A DNA stretch of 64,000 bases. Source: Buteo buteo (taxonomy: Eukaryota; Chordata; Aves; Accipitriformes; Accipitridae). The position numbers and the translations under genes were made by a program. Positions 1 through 12,719 of this stretch are shown here, in pieces. Under the pieces are notes generated by a model. The model searched no databases. It saw nothing but the letters and a program-made list of their open reading frames with translations, and was not told where the DNA came from. The stretch is taken from positions 8,075,291 through 8,139,290 of the forward strand of contig NC_134173.1 in assembly GCF_964188355.1 (NCBI RefSeq), given 5' to 3'. The number at the start of each line of letters is the position of its first letter. Within the stretch, counting starts at the first letter, position 1.

Positions 1-1090
1 TGAGTTCTGTCTCCCAGTTGATTTGTCTTATAATTGTTTTCAGCTTTGTTAAACTGACCCTTTTAAGCACCAAGTGTATATCTCATTGGTATGTCTTTTA
101 GTATGTTTGCATACAGAAGTGAAATCAAGTCATATTCATTTGCACCTAAGAACCACTAATTTTTAGTTCTGTGATCAGGTCCTCTTTATCTGTCAAGATG
201 AGGTATAAGACAGAATTCCTCTGTGTAGGATGAAACACTCTCTAAGTTAAGAAATTGTCATCTATAATTTTTAGAAATCCCTAGGACATTTCAGTACTGG
301 CAGCCTGAGAAACCCCAGCATATGTCAGCCAGATTGAACTCCTCCCCACCCCCTTTCCCTTTCCCTGATAAAACAGTTTTTCTTCCTACACGAAGAAAGT
401 AGATAGGTAGATTAATTATCCTGATAAATACTGAAACAGAAAAGGGGAGGCTAGAGATGGTGATCAGTTCTGGTCCTAGATTTTTTGCCTTTATGATCCT
501 CTTCCTTTGCTTCCTACTGAACATCTATGGAAGTAGAGCACCCCCATTTCGACAGGTGTAACACACATATTTTTTATTTTTTGCCTCCCAAAGGTAGAAG
601 GAACAACAGACAGTGTACCAACACAGAAGCTATTCCAAACCATCAAAGCACGCATCTCTAAAAATCACATGAATAATACATTTGTTCTGAATGTATATAT
701 GTGATACTTTATTATGTTGTCACATTGATTCACGATTCAAAATGATTTGCCTTAAGACAATATCATTTAAATTGGAGCTGGATGTTTTTCCTTCCCAACA
801 GTGAAATTATCAGTAATGAGAAGGTGGAGTTTAACTAAATTTTGGAAACTTGGGGCTGAGACCTCACTCCAAACATGTCCTTTTTTATTCATAACAGTCT
901 TCCATTTCACTCTCTTTGTTGTCTGTATCATTACTTTTACCTTTCTCTCTGATATGACTCTAACTTCAAAACTGGATTTCTGCATATACAAACAAATTAG
1001 AGTTCTGGGGAGTTTGATGGGGTTTGTTTGTTTGTTTTGTTCAGGTGGCTAAAGAATTATAAAAATAAAATAGGAAAGAATAGCCCAAAA
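1..1090. other. AT-rich non-coding sequence, no gene seen
   Basis: I see no recognisable exon, RNA or repeat family here. The open frames are under 85 codons, overlap each other on both strands and resemble no family I know. A short GTTT-type microsatellite lies near 1,019-1,041, directly before the decayed CR1-like fragment. Confidence 0.6.
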
Positions 1091-1094
1091 TAAA

Positions 1095-1850
1095 GAGAAT
1101 AAACATGAAATACCTAAGGAATTTGAGTTGTCTGGGCCTGATAAACCACATCTGTGGCTATTTGAAGATGTATAGGTGAGGCAGTGGTAATCACATTAAT
1201 GATATCCTGAAAATTTGTGAAGGATTAAAGTGATGAAGTATTGAAAGACTGGAAAACTGAAAATAATATTTGGCATTGAATAAGTAGATGAAGCAAATTA
1301 AGCAGCCGCAACTCCTTAATTTCCATTCATGGAGATGGCATTCATGGGATATCTGCAAGCTTAAAAGCACCTAGGAAAAGGAATCAGCTAACATGGAGCT
1401 GTCAGGAGCAAATTCAGTCAAGCCAACTTAATCTGTTTCTGCGAAAGCAGCACAGACCTCTCAGACAGAAGAGACCATGGACATCTCGTATTTGGGCTTC
1501 AGTGAGCTTCTTACAATGTGTCTCATATTGTTCTCATAAATGGCCTTGAAAAATGTAGTAACAGTATAGCTTCAACCTTACTAGGATAAGTAGGTTGATG
1601 GCTGGAAAAGCCAGCTCAGCATTGTTACTGATAGTTCACTATCAAAGTAAATGGTAGTAGAACTATTTAGTAGGTTATCTTCTGCCTACTAATACTGAAT
1701 CCTTTCTCTAACAATGCTGATGATGGAATATACATAATCTTCTGATTATACCAAACTCAGAGGGACTAGGAATATGTTGGACAAAAAAGTTTGTAAGTAA
1801 ATAAAAAATAGCATATATTTCAGTAAGGATGAAGCTGTATACTACTCAAA
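1095..1850 (+). mobile_element. Ancient decayed CR1/L3-like LINE reverse-transcriptase fragment
   Basis: This is a molecular fossil of a non-LTR retrotransposon ORF2 on the plus strand. Landmarks appear in the order expected for a CR1-clade reverse transcriptase. A GPD-like stretch (GGGCCTGATAAACC) lies near 1,133. A KDWKT-like segment lies near 1,245. A stretch like the usual 'ICKHLE...NQHGFV...CQTNL' region lies near 1,350-1,435. DISYLGFSELL at about 1,479-1,511 stands where the family has a YLDFSKAFD-like motif. SDYTKLRG at 1,741-1,764 stands where the catalytic FADDTKLGG-like motif belongs, with the second aspartate lost. A 'FSKDE'-like piece follows near 1,818. Many stops and indels separate these pieces, so no protein can be made. 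Assignment to the CR1/L3 superfamily is by motif order from memory; the subfamily is unknown. It is far more diverged than the copy at 61-63 kb. Confidence 0.7.
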
Positions 1851-3578
1851 CCGAAACTCTCCAGCTGACCTCTGGGAAACAGCACACATCTGCACTGCAC
1901 ACAGTGACTGAAACAGTCCTTCCCTACCTTTGCTTCCTATTTTTTTCATGGCTTAGTCTCATGTCATGACACTGACCTGTGTAGAGGAGTAAAAAGGAAT
2001 TTGTTTCTTCATATTTCCTCCTAATCTCTTTCTACTTCTCTTTGTCCATTTGGAGCCATTTTGGTGATTTATATTCATCTCTAGAAGTAGGAGTGATTCT
2101 GTGGCCATTCCGTGAGGATCACTAAAATAAAATAAAAAATACAATCACAAATACAAAACTACATTGGTCAAGTTTGCATAAAAAGCTTCATTTTGAAATA
2201 AGCCACTTCCTTTTAAATGTTCTATGAGTGTTGCTGCAAGATGATGCTTATTTGGAGGCACATACTAAATACACCAAATACATATTATAAGAGTAATATA
2301 TATGTAGATAGTTTATGAAACCCATTAATTAGAAGTAGAAACAGAGAAACTGGGGTATAGGAGTTTTCCTAATAATGTGAATCACCATTTGGGATTTATG
2401 AATGAATTGTAAGAGTAAAATGATGAAAATGATAGGTGCATTTGATAAATTAAACAGTTCTACAATAATATCTACATAATTTTTAAAATATCAGGAAACC
2501 TGTGCCCTGTTGACATATTCCAAGAAAAAGCAATATTCATTTCCCTTTCTTTTTATTAAATTTTTAGTTCTTGAACTGTGGACACATATCATTTTACTGT
2601 TTATCAAAGGTCACATGAAATTGTGTATGAAACTAAATGCATTGTACTGGCTTTAAATTTGCAATTAGAATGGTATGTTTAAATTGAAAAATAATATCTG
2701 AAGCATAAGATTAAATGGAGAAATGATAAACAGGTGAAAACTTGCTAAGAAAATTATTAAATTAGTATCAAATTGTATATTCTTTGACTATTGCAAAGCA
2801 CTGTAAGTAAAGTAATTGGTAAGGGCTGAGTAAGTCCACCCTTATGTATATCAATTTGGCATATAGGGAGGGAAATCTCTAAGAAATGAGAAAAATCCAA
2901 AGAAAGCAGAAATAAAAAAAATCCATAAAAAGACAATGTAGTGCAACTTTTTTTTCAAGTGACAGTCTGAAAAGGTATTTATATAAGTAATAACAAAAAA
3001 TAAATTTGCATTACTACTATATTACCGCTCCATCACTGTGTAGAAAAGGCCATTAAAGTGTTGTAGTTCTGAAAATATAATTTAAAATAGAGAAAATCCT
3101 CTAAGACTTCAATTGCAAGTGTATTGCACCAATAGCTCTTTCTGAGACTTAAGACATAACCTGCACAGGACGCTTACCATCCTTTATCTGAGGCATATGT
3201 CCTGACCTCCAACTCCTTTTTTTTAGGAACTCCATCACAACACTGACAGAAGATCTGTGTTCCACTCAATGCAGGTGCCTTACTAGGAAGGTTTATCGGA
3301 AGCAGGCTTGACCACAAATGCAACAAATAATGCTACCATTCAACATTTTGATTTCAGCTGACCCAAAACAGTTGCACCTCTCCCACTCTTGGTGGCATTT
3401 GGAGTAATATGCACTGCTGAGGAAGGAATGATATCTAAACTTACAAAGAAAACTGGTATCAGAACTTTGTAATATTATCAGTTTCCCACAGTTACACTTC
3501 ATGGTAAATTTATTCCATATCTGCAGTAGCCTAACCTCTACATCATAAGTGATTTTAGTAGCCTCATGATTCAAATTT

Positions 3579-3598
3579 AAAAAAAAAAAAAAAAAAAA
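3579..3598. repeat. Poly(A) run, 20 A
   Basis: An uninterrupted run of 20 A. It could be a simple homopolymer or the remains of a retroposed tail. The upstream sequence shows no recognisable SINE, LINE or processed gene, and no clear target duplication was found, so the plain reading is preferred. Confidence 0.85.
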
Positions 3599-6500
3599 GG
3601 CAAGAGTTTTGTGCTGTGATTGACAATGAAGTTACTGTGAAAAAGAGTGAGCTGAATCATGCTTGTTCTACAATTGCTACTTGCCTCAAATCCCTCAGAT
3701 TTCAATGTTACCAATTTGCTTCTTCTCTAAACTGGGAGAGATCAGTATAACGGCAGTGTGGATTTTCTAGAGAACTCTTTCAAGACCTTTTCAGACTGCC
3801 CATCTCTTCTCTTACACCTTTCCCTTGCATGTTCAGTTCCAAATATTTTTCTTGACCTTTTGGCCTGCAGCTTCTTGCCACAAACCTTGCAGAGAAAACC
3901 TAGAGCTCTGGCTCCCGTTAACCATAGACATGATGTAATCCTGCCTACATTACTTCACTATTTTTTTCAGTATATGCATGTATATACATATTCTGCTTAA
4001 CTAGTCATCTGGGGAAGGATGTGAGATCATTCTGTAAGATTGGACCAGAATGGAATTTAAGGGTCGTTTTTATAAGCGAATGGGCGGCTGCAGTTAACGC
4101 CATATGAGGAACCAGTCCCCAGACATTTGTCTGAATTTCAAATCCTTGGGGTGCAGTTTTAAATATCTATGTATATGCATATTTATAATATTTTAAAAGA
4201 TAAATCAACAAAATAAAATGAAAGCTAAGATGGTACAGAAGAACTTGATGACTGCAAGCACTTTTGGGCTTCCAAATACATCCATCAAGCCCATGGGCAC
4301 AACAAATCTGCAGGGCTCAGAATGTTTGGATATTATTAACATAACTATTCATTCCAGAAACTAGTCTTGGCTGTTATAAAATCAAGCAACAGGGTTAAAC
4401 TTTCAGAAGTCTTTTTAATTTGTGGATTTCAAAGAGAAATTCCAAAGTTTTAAATGACATTCATTTTAATGTTCCAAACAGGTGATAAGCCATAGTAGCA
4501 GCCTATTTAGCCAGTTTTTATAGCTATGGTCTTTATTGCACTCCTGTTACTCACACAGTTGCAGTACACGAAGAAGGCAATTGGTTTCTTCTTATTTCTC
4601 AAGTGGTGGAAAGGAAGGTTGAGATGCCATCATGCAATAGAGTTTCCATGGCCTTTCTCCACTTCTAAGCCCAGTGATGCATGTGCTGAGAGCATTCATT
4701 TGGATAAGCAGTTCAGGCATTTGTCTAATGCCTGGACAAGTCATACTGCAAGAATCCAAGTACTGTGCATGTGATATACCTTATAGTTATTCATTGTTTG
4801 CCAAGACATTGAGCTTGTACCTCTACATTTAGTCAATACTCACCCAGACAACAATAATATCATTTCATTGAATACATGCACAAAATTTCTGGGTTCTGTG
4901 TATCCAGTTGGATTTTTGTTAGTGATAGAAATACAGTAGTTGCTTTTTCATTCTTCAGTATCTCCTTTGCAGGAAGCCGATATTCCCTTCAGAGATTTTT
5001 TGCCCTCTAGCAAGCCTTTCTGATATTTGTAGTGGAGCTATGAGATGCTTTAAATAAGGAGCTCCAATAAGTTTATTACAAAACAATTTTGACTTAAAAA
5101 TTACTTATGAGAAAATAAATTCATTTTTGACCCCTACACATCTAATATATTTACATATTACAACTGTTGTTGAAATTTCCAGTCGTTGCTAGTAAAAATC
5201 TCTACAGTTGAGTATGGAATTCACTTTTTTTTCAAACCTATTCAAACTATTAATTATAAACTCTGCACAGGAAGTCCTAGGAGCCCTCATTCTATCTTCT
5301 ATTTAAATTTCCTCACAGACATATTTTCTTTATGATAATTCTCAAGAATGTCTTAGTGAGGATATTACATTTTATAAAAGCTATTTTAGCATGAGCCTAG
5401 GCAGAAATGATACACTTTATTCAAGCAAATTAAAAGAAGAAAGCAGAAATTTGCAAGTAGTCTTAATTTCACTGCACTTTTAAGTAGGAACCTCTGGAGT
5501 AAACAAGTTGTTTCAGTAGAGCTGGCCTAAATTGAAAAGGCTCCATATGCTAATTTTAGAGGTGCTCAAAGTAACCAGACATAATTTCAACAAGTCTATC
5601 ATTAGCCCTGATTTGTTTCTCTTGGTTTCAACTGCTGCTATTAATTTCTCAGCCTGTCAACTTTTATATAAAACAAGTTTTGTCATAAGAAAATATATTT
5701 TCACCCTCCTTTTTCTCCACATACATGGTGTTGTGGCTGTGAGGAGATTTTTTTTCCTTAAGTCTTCTGAATTTTGTTCTAGTATTCATTCAGGAAAATG
5801 CCAGCTTCTTTTCTGGAAGCACATGACAGTTACAGTCAAAGCCTATTATTTTTAGTATAAACACCTTGGTTCTATACCTCTTAATCAACAGTGTTTTAAA
5901 AGAAAATAAACTTTAAACGGAGAAATTTATACAGCAATCCTGTCTCTACGTCCTGTCTCATAAGAGTGAAATAAACCTTTTATACTTTTTTCAAATCCAC
6001 TCCGCTTTGTCTTATCCCCTCAGCTTTCCCTCATTTGTACATATTCTCCATACAGATACGGATATATGTATAAATTATTAATATGCTGTATATTTTCTCT
6101 CTCAGCAAGGGTCAAGGACATGGAATTATTTTTTATTGTTTAACCTACTTTCCTCACACAATGTTCCCTCAGTTCTAATTCTAATTTGCCTATATATTGA
6201 GTAGATAACATGGAACATTATTCCCGAGGTTCCTGACAAGGATAAAAACCTTGTGCAAACCCCCCGCGCCAAAATGCCAGGAAGTAACACATCTCTGGAA
6301 CCTTGTGTAGTATGGACTATGTTTTGAGAGCACAATTCAGGCTTACTAAGAAATTCTTTTGCTGGTGCTCTTTTGAGCTTTTAAGTTTCCTGTATTGTTT
6401 CATTAGATTATCTGTGAGGACATTGCTGTGCTGTACTTTGCTCCTGTTTAATCATCTACAGTCCATTTTTTCATATTTATTTTAAATTCTGCAAAATTCT

Positions 6501-9500
6501 TCTGAGCCTATCAACAGAAAAAAAAGAGCTATAAGGGGAAGTGAAAAATTCAGAACCCACATGCTTAATAAAGGAAATATAAAAATACAAGGTAAGATTG
6601 TTAAATGTGTTCACCTGTTGTCTGAAAAAAACCCTACTCATCCAACAGAAAAAATATGGCAAAAAAAATATTACCCAAAGAAATCTGTGTTTACAAAATT
6701 TAAATAAATAATCAACATAACACGTTCACTTTACAAACTCTTCCACCTGTACTGCCAATATATAAACTCAATATTAAATTCCTTTGTAATACCTGTGTTC
6801 ACTATAAGATAAGCACTTCTTAGCATCAAAAGTAAATCCATGTATGCATTTTAACATATTTGGATGTAACATAAAATGATTTTCAAGCAACTGCAGTTAT
6901 AAGTATCATGTAAAGTTCTATAAACAAGTTGATATAAATTGTATATTTGACATTTAAACTCTTGAAAAGGAGGAATTTTGAAAGACACAGTCTAACGATG
7001 AATTCATGAAATTAAATAATTCCATCTTTAAAATGTGTCAGTTATTGACCTCAAAGCCTTCACATCATCTTGGTACAATTCATTTCTATACAATAATCTT
7101 AAGAAAAAAAGAGTCAAGTCAAATTAAAGAAACAACTTCTGTATCTTTAGCCTCCATATGGAATCAATGTTTAGCTCTCACAGTACATTTAAAATTTTAT
7201 TTGAATTATTTTTTAATTAAGGATTTCTTTGGTCCCTAGAAAAAGAAAGGCAAGGGATTAAAATTTGGTGGTTCCCATGTGTGTAATTTGTAAGGCTTAA
7301 ACCAATACATAAAACATTCAAAAAAAATTTTGTAGATAGCTTGACCTTCACTATATTGATTTCTATCATAACATTCTAAAACTTTTAAAGTATGACCTTT
7401 TCTTATTCAAAGATAGAAATATTTTTAAAACTGTCAATGTTAGATATTGCAAAGTAACGTTAGACATTGCAAAATAAAGTGCTCATCATTGCATAAAAGT
7501 GGTACTGCAGAAGTGTATGAGGATAATGTTAACAACTTAATGTTATGTAAAGTGTATGCTGGGAATGTGGAAGAAACATACGTTTCTCCTTGTTAGTTCC
7601 TGAAACATGGAAATAGTATAGCCGCATACAAGTTAACATAATGATTTTCTGGCTTGTGCCCTGTAGAAGGAAGTATCTTCTACAAGATTCAGGAAATGGT
7701 CAGAGCCATTCTTGAATGTTACTTGATCTAATCAAAGTGTAAATCTGTTCCTTTTAGAGTCTGAATTTTCTTTGACTTTCCTGACTACCTCCCCACACTT
7801 CTGTGAGTTTACAAACAACACAGGCATTCACAAATAAGGTTATTTTTCTTCCACGAGGATTCCAAGTGATTGAAGTATCACATATGAAGATACACTTTCA
7901 CAACTTAACCCTAGAACTTCCAAATACCCAAGTGCCTTCTCACATAGACATTACCTCCATTTCATGATCTCTACTTGTAGGTGTTTTTTTTAAATTCAGA
8001 GCAATAATGTAATCTTAGTAACTATAATTCCCAGGTTATCTGTGGGCTAGAACTACAGGTTCAGCCCTTAAGCTTGCTAAGAGAAACTACATTTTCTGAG
8101 GCTTAGTAGTGCATTGTGATTTCTCTGTGCAGAAAGCATCTGTTACTGCCTGCTCCTACAGCAGCACTTCTCAAATGCTCCATTGTCCAGACCAGCTGTT
8201 AGGAACCCCGAGTTACATGGACTATGAAATAAACCCTACAGACAACCTGAATGTTTACACAGACACTCTGAATATTCAGATTCAGGCCCACAGCCTTTGA
8301 TTTCTCTCTCAGATAAGCTTTTCCAAGATGGTGCGAAAGAGGAGCTTCACCGAGGATCATAAGGAAAATAGCGTAACATCCTTTTACACTAGTTTGGAGT
8401 GGGCAGTATGCACCCTGGAGAAAAAAGAATGTCTTGGACAGAGAAGGGGCATGTATGTATCCGAGTAGAGAGAGCAATGGGGATAAAAAAGAATCAACCT
8501 TTCTCTGACATGAAAAAAATAATAAAAGTTTTAAACTCTGAGGTTCAGGCTGACAAAATACTAACAGGATCTGTTTGCCTTAGAATGAGAGGCGGTACTC
8601 CAAAGCAACAGTAGCCTATCGTGAGAATAGAGAAGGTATCCTTCCAGAAAAAGATTCAATGGTTGGATAAATAGAGCATTTCTTACATACTTTGGTCTTT
8701 AAGAACAGACAAAAGTTATAGAACAAAACAACTATCTTGTAATTCTGATTGTAGTTGCTAAGGAACTGGGTAGTAATCTTCCTCCAGGACTGAAGGACCA
8801 GACATTTTCTTTCTCTTTTCTGTGAGGAACACCTTGAAAAATCTTCCTAGGCTATTACCTGGTCTTATATATGATACTTATTAGAGAAGAGGTAAAAGAG
8901 CAATGCACATGAAAGAGTAACAGAAATGAAGTGAGAACACAAAAATTAAATGGGAGGCTAACTTGAAGAACAGGCTCCTTGACGACACAGTGTCTTTAGG
9001 AGTCAATTAAGACCAATAGGCCACAGCGGGGATTAAAGTCCATGTTGTTAAAAACAAACCACATACTGCAAACCTCCGGCTCCGAAACCATCAGCGCTAA
9101 GTAAAACTAAGAGGTATTAAACAGCATGAGAGACCAGCCTGTATGGAACTTGTAAGGACCAGCAGGTTGCAGGAAGTGAGTTTGGTAAAGGAATCAGCCC
9201 ATCTCCAAACACGTGGCTGGAAGGCAAAACACAGTTGCTCTACTTCTGGAAACAATTAATTTACAAAGAAATGGGTTAGTTTTATGAATCATGGAATCCT
9301 CTCACCACTCATTCATTACTCTAACCAGTGTGTATTAAAAACCAGTTTCCACAAAACAGAACTTTGCCTACATTTTGAAAGTCAAAACAACATTTCATTC
9401 CTAAGATTGGAATAATTTGATTTGTAGTGACAAAGATTTTATGTCACTTTAGATTTATAAGTGAAACCAGCTGAATTAAATGAAATAAATTTGCAAGCGG

Positions 9501-11102
9501 AGCAACTTGAAGTAATTACTTCAGTGTGGCTCGGCAGGGCCACAGTAGTTCTCCTGTGTGTTGAGTCTTATCAGATCCATGGGGATGGACCCCCGTACAA
9601 AGATCTTTCAAAGTCAAAGGGGCTTGGGAGTCCACACAAGCTGCTGATTTCTGGTCTAAAAGCCAAATCTTACACATGCCAAAAAATGAGCTTAATGTGA
9701 GAAAAGATATCCCTGTGTGTCTTAAAAGACAAAGGAGAGGATAGTTACATTAGGAAACTGGTAGCAAGGGTTGATAAGCACAAATCAGAGAAGCAGCTAG
9801 ATAAACAGCACTTACAAATCTCAATAAATTATGGAAGAGGCAAAGAAGTTTTGGGGCAACTCAGATAAGGCTTTCAAGCTCTTGCTGGCTATAAATAAGA
9901 GCAAACTACAGTTATGATCAATATGGTTTCTCTAAGAAGTTTCAAATGGCAGTTTGACAGTCTGTTTATCAAAAAAAAGGGGATTGATTACCACTATCCC
10001 AGAAATCATTTATATTATGCCTGTTTTTGCTAGCACAGTATTCAGTATTGCTTACATTTAGTAATACATTGAAGTTTAGGTTTAGTTTAGATACTTAAAG
10101 GACAAATCACACATTACTGTTTAACTATTATGAAACATTTCACAAATGGGATGCTGGATATACAAATCTATTTTAGTAATTTCATGCAACTCTTAACCTC
10201 TCTGAAAAATATATGCCCTATGACTGAAAAAACACAAAATTTGGAAAATCAAGTTTCTAAAGCATATTTAGTTACATCAGTTGGAAACATCAAAAATAGG
10301 TTTTAAAAGACATGCTGAAAAACCACCCCTACCATAAAGTCTTGAGTCTGCCTAACTGGTAGGTCTAGACTCATTAAATGTCAAAATACTAACTGTCTCT
10401 TATTTTCAGAACACAGAAATGTATATTTTTCATGTCACAGATGCCAGAGGTGAAAAGCAATTCAATTCCAACCTGGCATGATATTAAAAAGAACTGCTGC
10501 AGAAATCTCAGGAACAACAAACCCACTTTAGGCCTAAGGGAAAGCCTGCAGAGAAGTGTCCTTACTAAATTTTAAAAAGAAAGGCTTTGAACTACAACAT
10601 GGAAACAAATACGGACATTTTCTGTGAGCTTAAAAAAAAAAAGAAAACAAAGTGAATAGATTATTCCAAAACAGAAATAAGGTCCTGGCACCTCAGCAAT
10701 AAAAAGCTCACAGGACCAAATATGTTTAGTCTCTTCCCTTCATGTTTAGCTTCAGTTTTGCCGAAGAAAATGTTATCCTTTCAGATCAATAAATCTTGGT
10801 AATGGCCTCTGCAGAAGTCAATTTCCACTTTATTCTATACAGTAGGGAACACAGTATGAGAGACTCAAAGATTTATAAAGCATATTGTGGGGTTGGGAAG
10901 AACCGCAGGTTAAGTGCAGATCTTGCCTCTTGAAACTTCAAAAGGCAGTGAAAGAGGAATGAGGGAAAATGAGGGCCAAAAGGAGATGCTGATCTAAAAG
11001 AGTAATTTAGGGTCTTCCTTCTTAAGCTGAAGGTCAAGAGAGCCTAACAGTGGTTCATTAGGAAAAGAGCCCTGAAGTGGGTTTAAAGCTGTAACAGTAA
11101 TC

Positions 11103-11125
11103 TTTTTTTTTTTTTTTTTTTTTTT
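11103..11125. repeat. Poly(T) run, 23 T
   Basis: An uninterrupted homopolymer. Read on the minus strand it is a 23-A run, but no retroposed unit is recognisable at higher coordinates. Confidence 0.85.
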
Positions 11126-12177
11126 AATAGGAGTCTTTAAACACTGGGCAGTACTCTCAAGGCTTGGAAGTTACCAATGGGCTGAAGACCAACAACCAGC
11201 CGTGTAACGACTTACCGACATGAAATAAGGCTTCACAGTCCGGCTTCAACAGAAATGGCACATGCCTCTGCCTCCTTTGGTTTATCAGGGAGTATCTAAG
11301 AAAATGAACAGCCTTACTAACATCAGCAGAGAAATTCACAATATTGTCAATGCAACTGCCAAAAACCAGTTTAAAACGAACCATCAAATTCAACAAACAG
11401 CCTAAGACTATGTGGGTGATATGAATTCTGACATATAAATCAAGCTCTAGTATTACCCATCTCATCCTATATGATGTTTTCACGCAAGATGGAAAATAAC
11501 ACTACAGAACTACAGGGAAGTGTAGTCTTGGGTCCCTTTACATATGATGGGGAGAACGGTGTTGTTGAGAGAGGTTTAGCTCAAAGTAAAATACTTTGCA
11601 GTTAATCTTGGATGAGCAACTGTCCATACAGTTTTACTGCAGCCTGCCTGACACAGTTCTGGCACTTTTGCACAGTCTGTGCAAATGACACCCTCAGACA
11701 CATTTGGAGCTTACTTCTGGGGTGGACCAGGGACAGTAAGCAGTATATATGAGGCCACATGCTTTGGAGTGAGAAGAGAGTTTAACTGTATAAGTGAACG
11801 GTGTGCCACCCACACTTTGGATCAGAGAAAAGGCGTTGGATGTTTTATTTGCAAGTTTAGGTGAGCTGTATGGCCAAAGGAGTGATGATAGCATCAGACG
11901 GGTCAGCCAGAGTAGGAGCCTGCAGGCTTTAAACTGCATGTGATCTGAAGGAGACCACACAGAGTATCCTCCTAAAATTGACACCTTGGGTATCTGAGGA
12001 TAGTTTTGTGGAGGCTCCCTGAAAAGGCAGTGAGGCAGAACTACACAGCTGAAGGCAGCGGCTTAGGCTTCTAGCTGGGCTGTTGCAGATTAAAACTAAA
12101 ATAAATAATGCTAGATAAAATAAATGCTATCTGAGCCCACCTGAATGTTAGCTCCTGCACTAAGTCTGAGGGTTAGT

Positions 12178-12195
12178 GAGGAGGAGGAGGAGGAG
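12178..12195. repeat. (GAG)n trinucleotide microsatellite
   Basis: Six consecutive GAG units, interrupted by GTG at the right edge. It sits at the left border of a motif-rich non-coding block. Confidence 0.8.
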
Positions 12196-12199
12196 TGGT

Positions 12200-12715
12200 G
12201 GGCTCTTTATTTCCATTTTTGTCGGCCATAATTTTCCACAAGCAGCAAGAGAGCTTCTGAAAGTGATCCGTAGAGCCTGCCGGGGTCCTGCATCTCCTCC
12301 CACCCAGTGGTACCTCACGTGAACCAGCTCAGGGCTGACAATGCCAGTAGTCTACAGGGTAGGAGAAGGCCAAATAGGAAGGGACAGGGAAGATGTTGTT
12401 GGTTTCCCAGATAGTACCTGCTCTTGATTGTCCTGATATGTTGAAGAGGAATCCTTAACTTATTTCATTAAATGTCCGCTAAGACTTTAGGAGTCACAGT
12501 GCAAGTCTTGTTCATGTGAAGGAACAGTTGCGCGCATGAATAGTCTGGTTAAATTACCGGTCAGTATGTTCGCATCTGTGCAAGCTTTATTCATATTATC
12601 AGGCTCTTTTAAGCTATATTTGCATAGAGTATTATGAAGAATGTCTTTGCAATTCCCCAAAGGGAATACACGCATTTTCCTTTCTGGTTTGCGGACACAC
12701 AAAAGCGAGTGAAAG
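12200..12715. promoter_or_regulatory. Candidate conserved regulatory block
   Basis: The block has more balanced composition than its surroundings and keeps several CpGs, including GCGCGC near 12,530 and CpGs near 12,559 and 12,571. Most CpGs are lost in neutral vertebrate DNA. It lacks simple sequence and has no recognised coding potential. TCGGCCATAATTTTCC (near 12,221) and TTTGCATA (near 12,619, octamer-like) suggest factor binding. This is an inference from composition and motifs; cross-species conservation has not been tested. Confidence 0.22.
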
Positions 12716-12719
12716 AAAC

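Larger units (their letters stand above)
1851..12170. other. Long non-coding stretch, no gene recognised
   Basis: About 10 kb of AT-rich DNA. Open frames are short (the longest about 108 codons, near 11,157-11,483 on the minus strand), have no recognisable domains and are often open on both strands at once, as expected by chance. Segments around 8,030-8,340 and 11,640-12,140 are less AT-rich and could hold very old repeats, but I cannot name a family. A 20-A run (3,579-3,598) and a 23-T run (11,103-11,125) are present. Confidence 0.55.

Noticed and set aside
3293..3574. Cysteine-rich 93-codon minus-strand frame
   Set aside because: The cysteine spacing does not match a zinc finger or disulfide family I know, and it ends beside a simple poly(A) run.
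8030..8340. Possible old DNA-transposon or SINE fragment
   Set aside because: The composition differs from the flanks, but no terminal repeats, target duplication or consensus motif could be identified.
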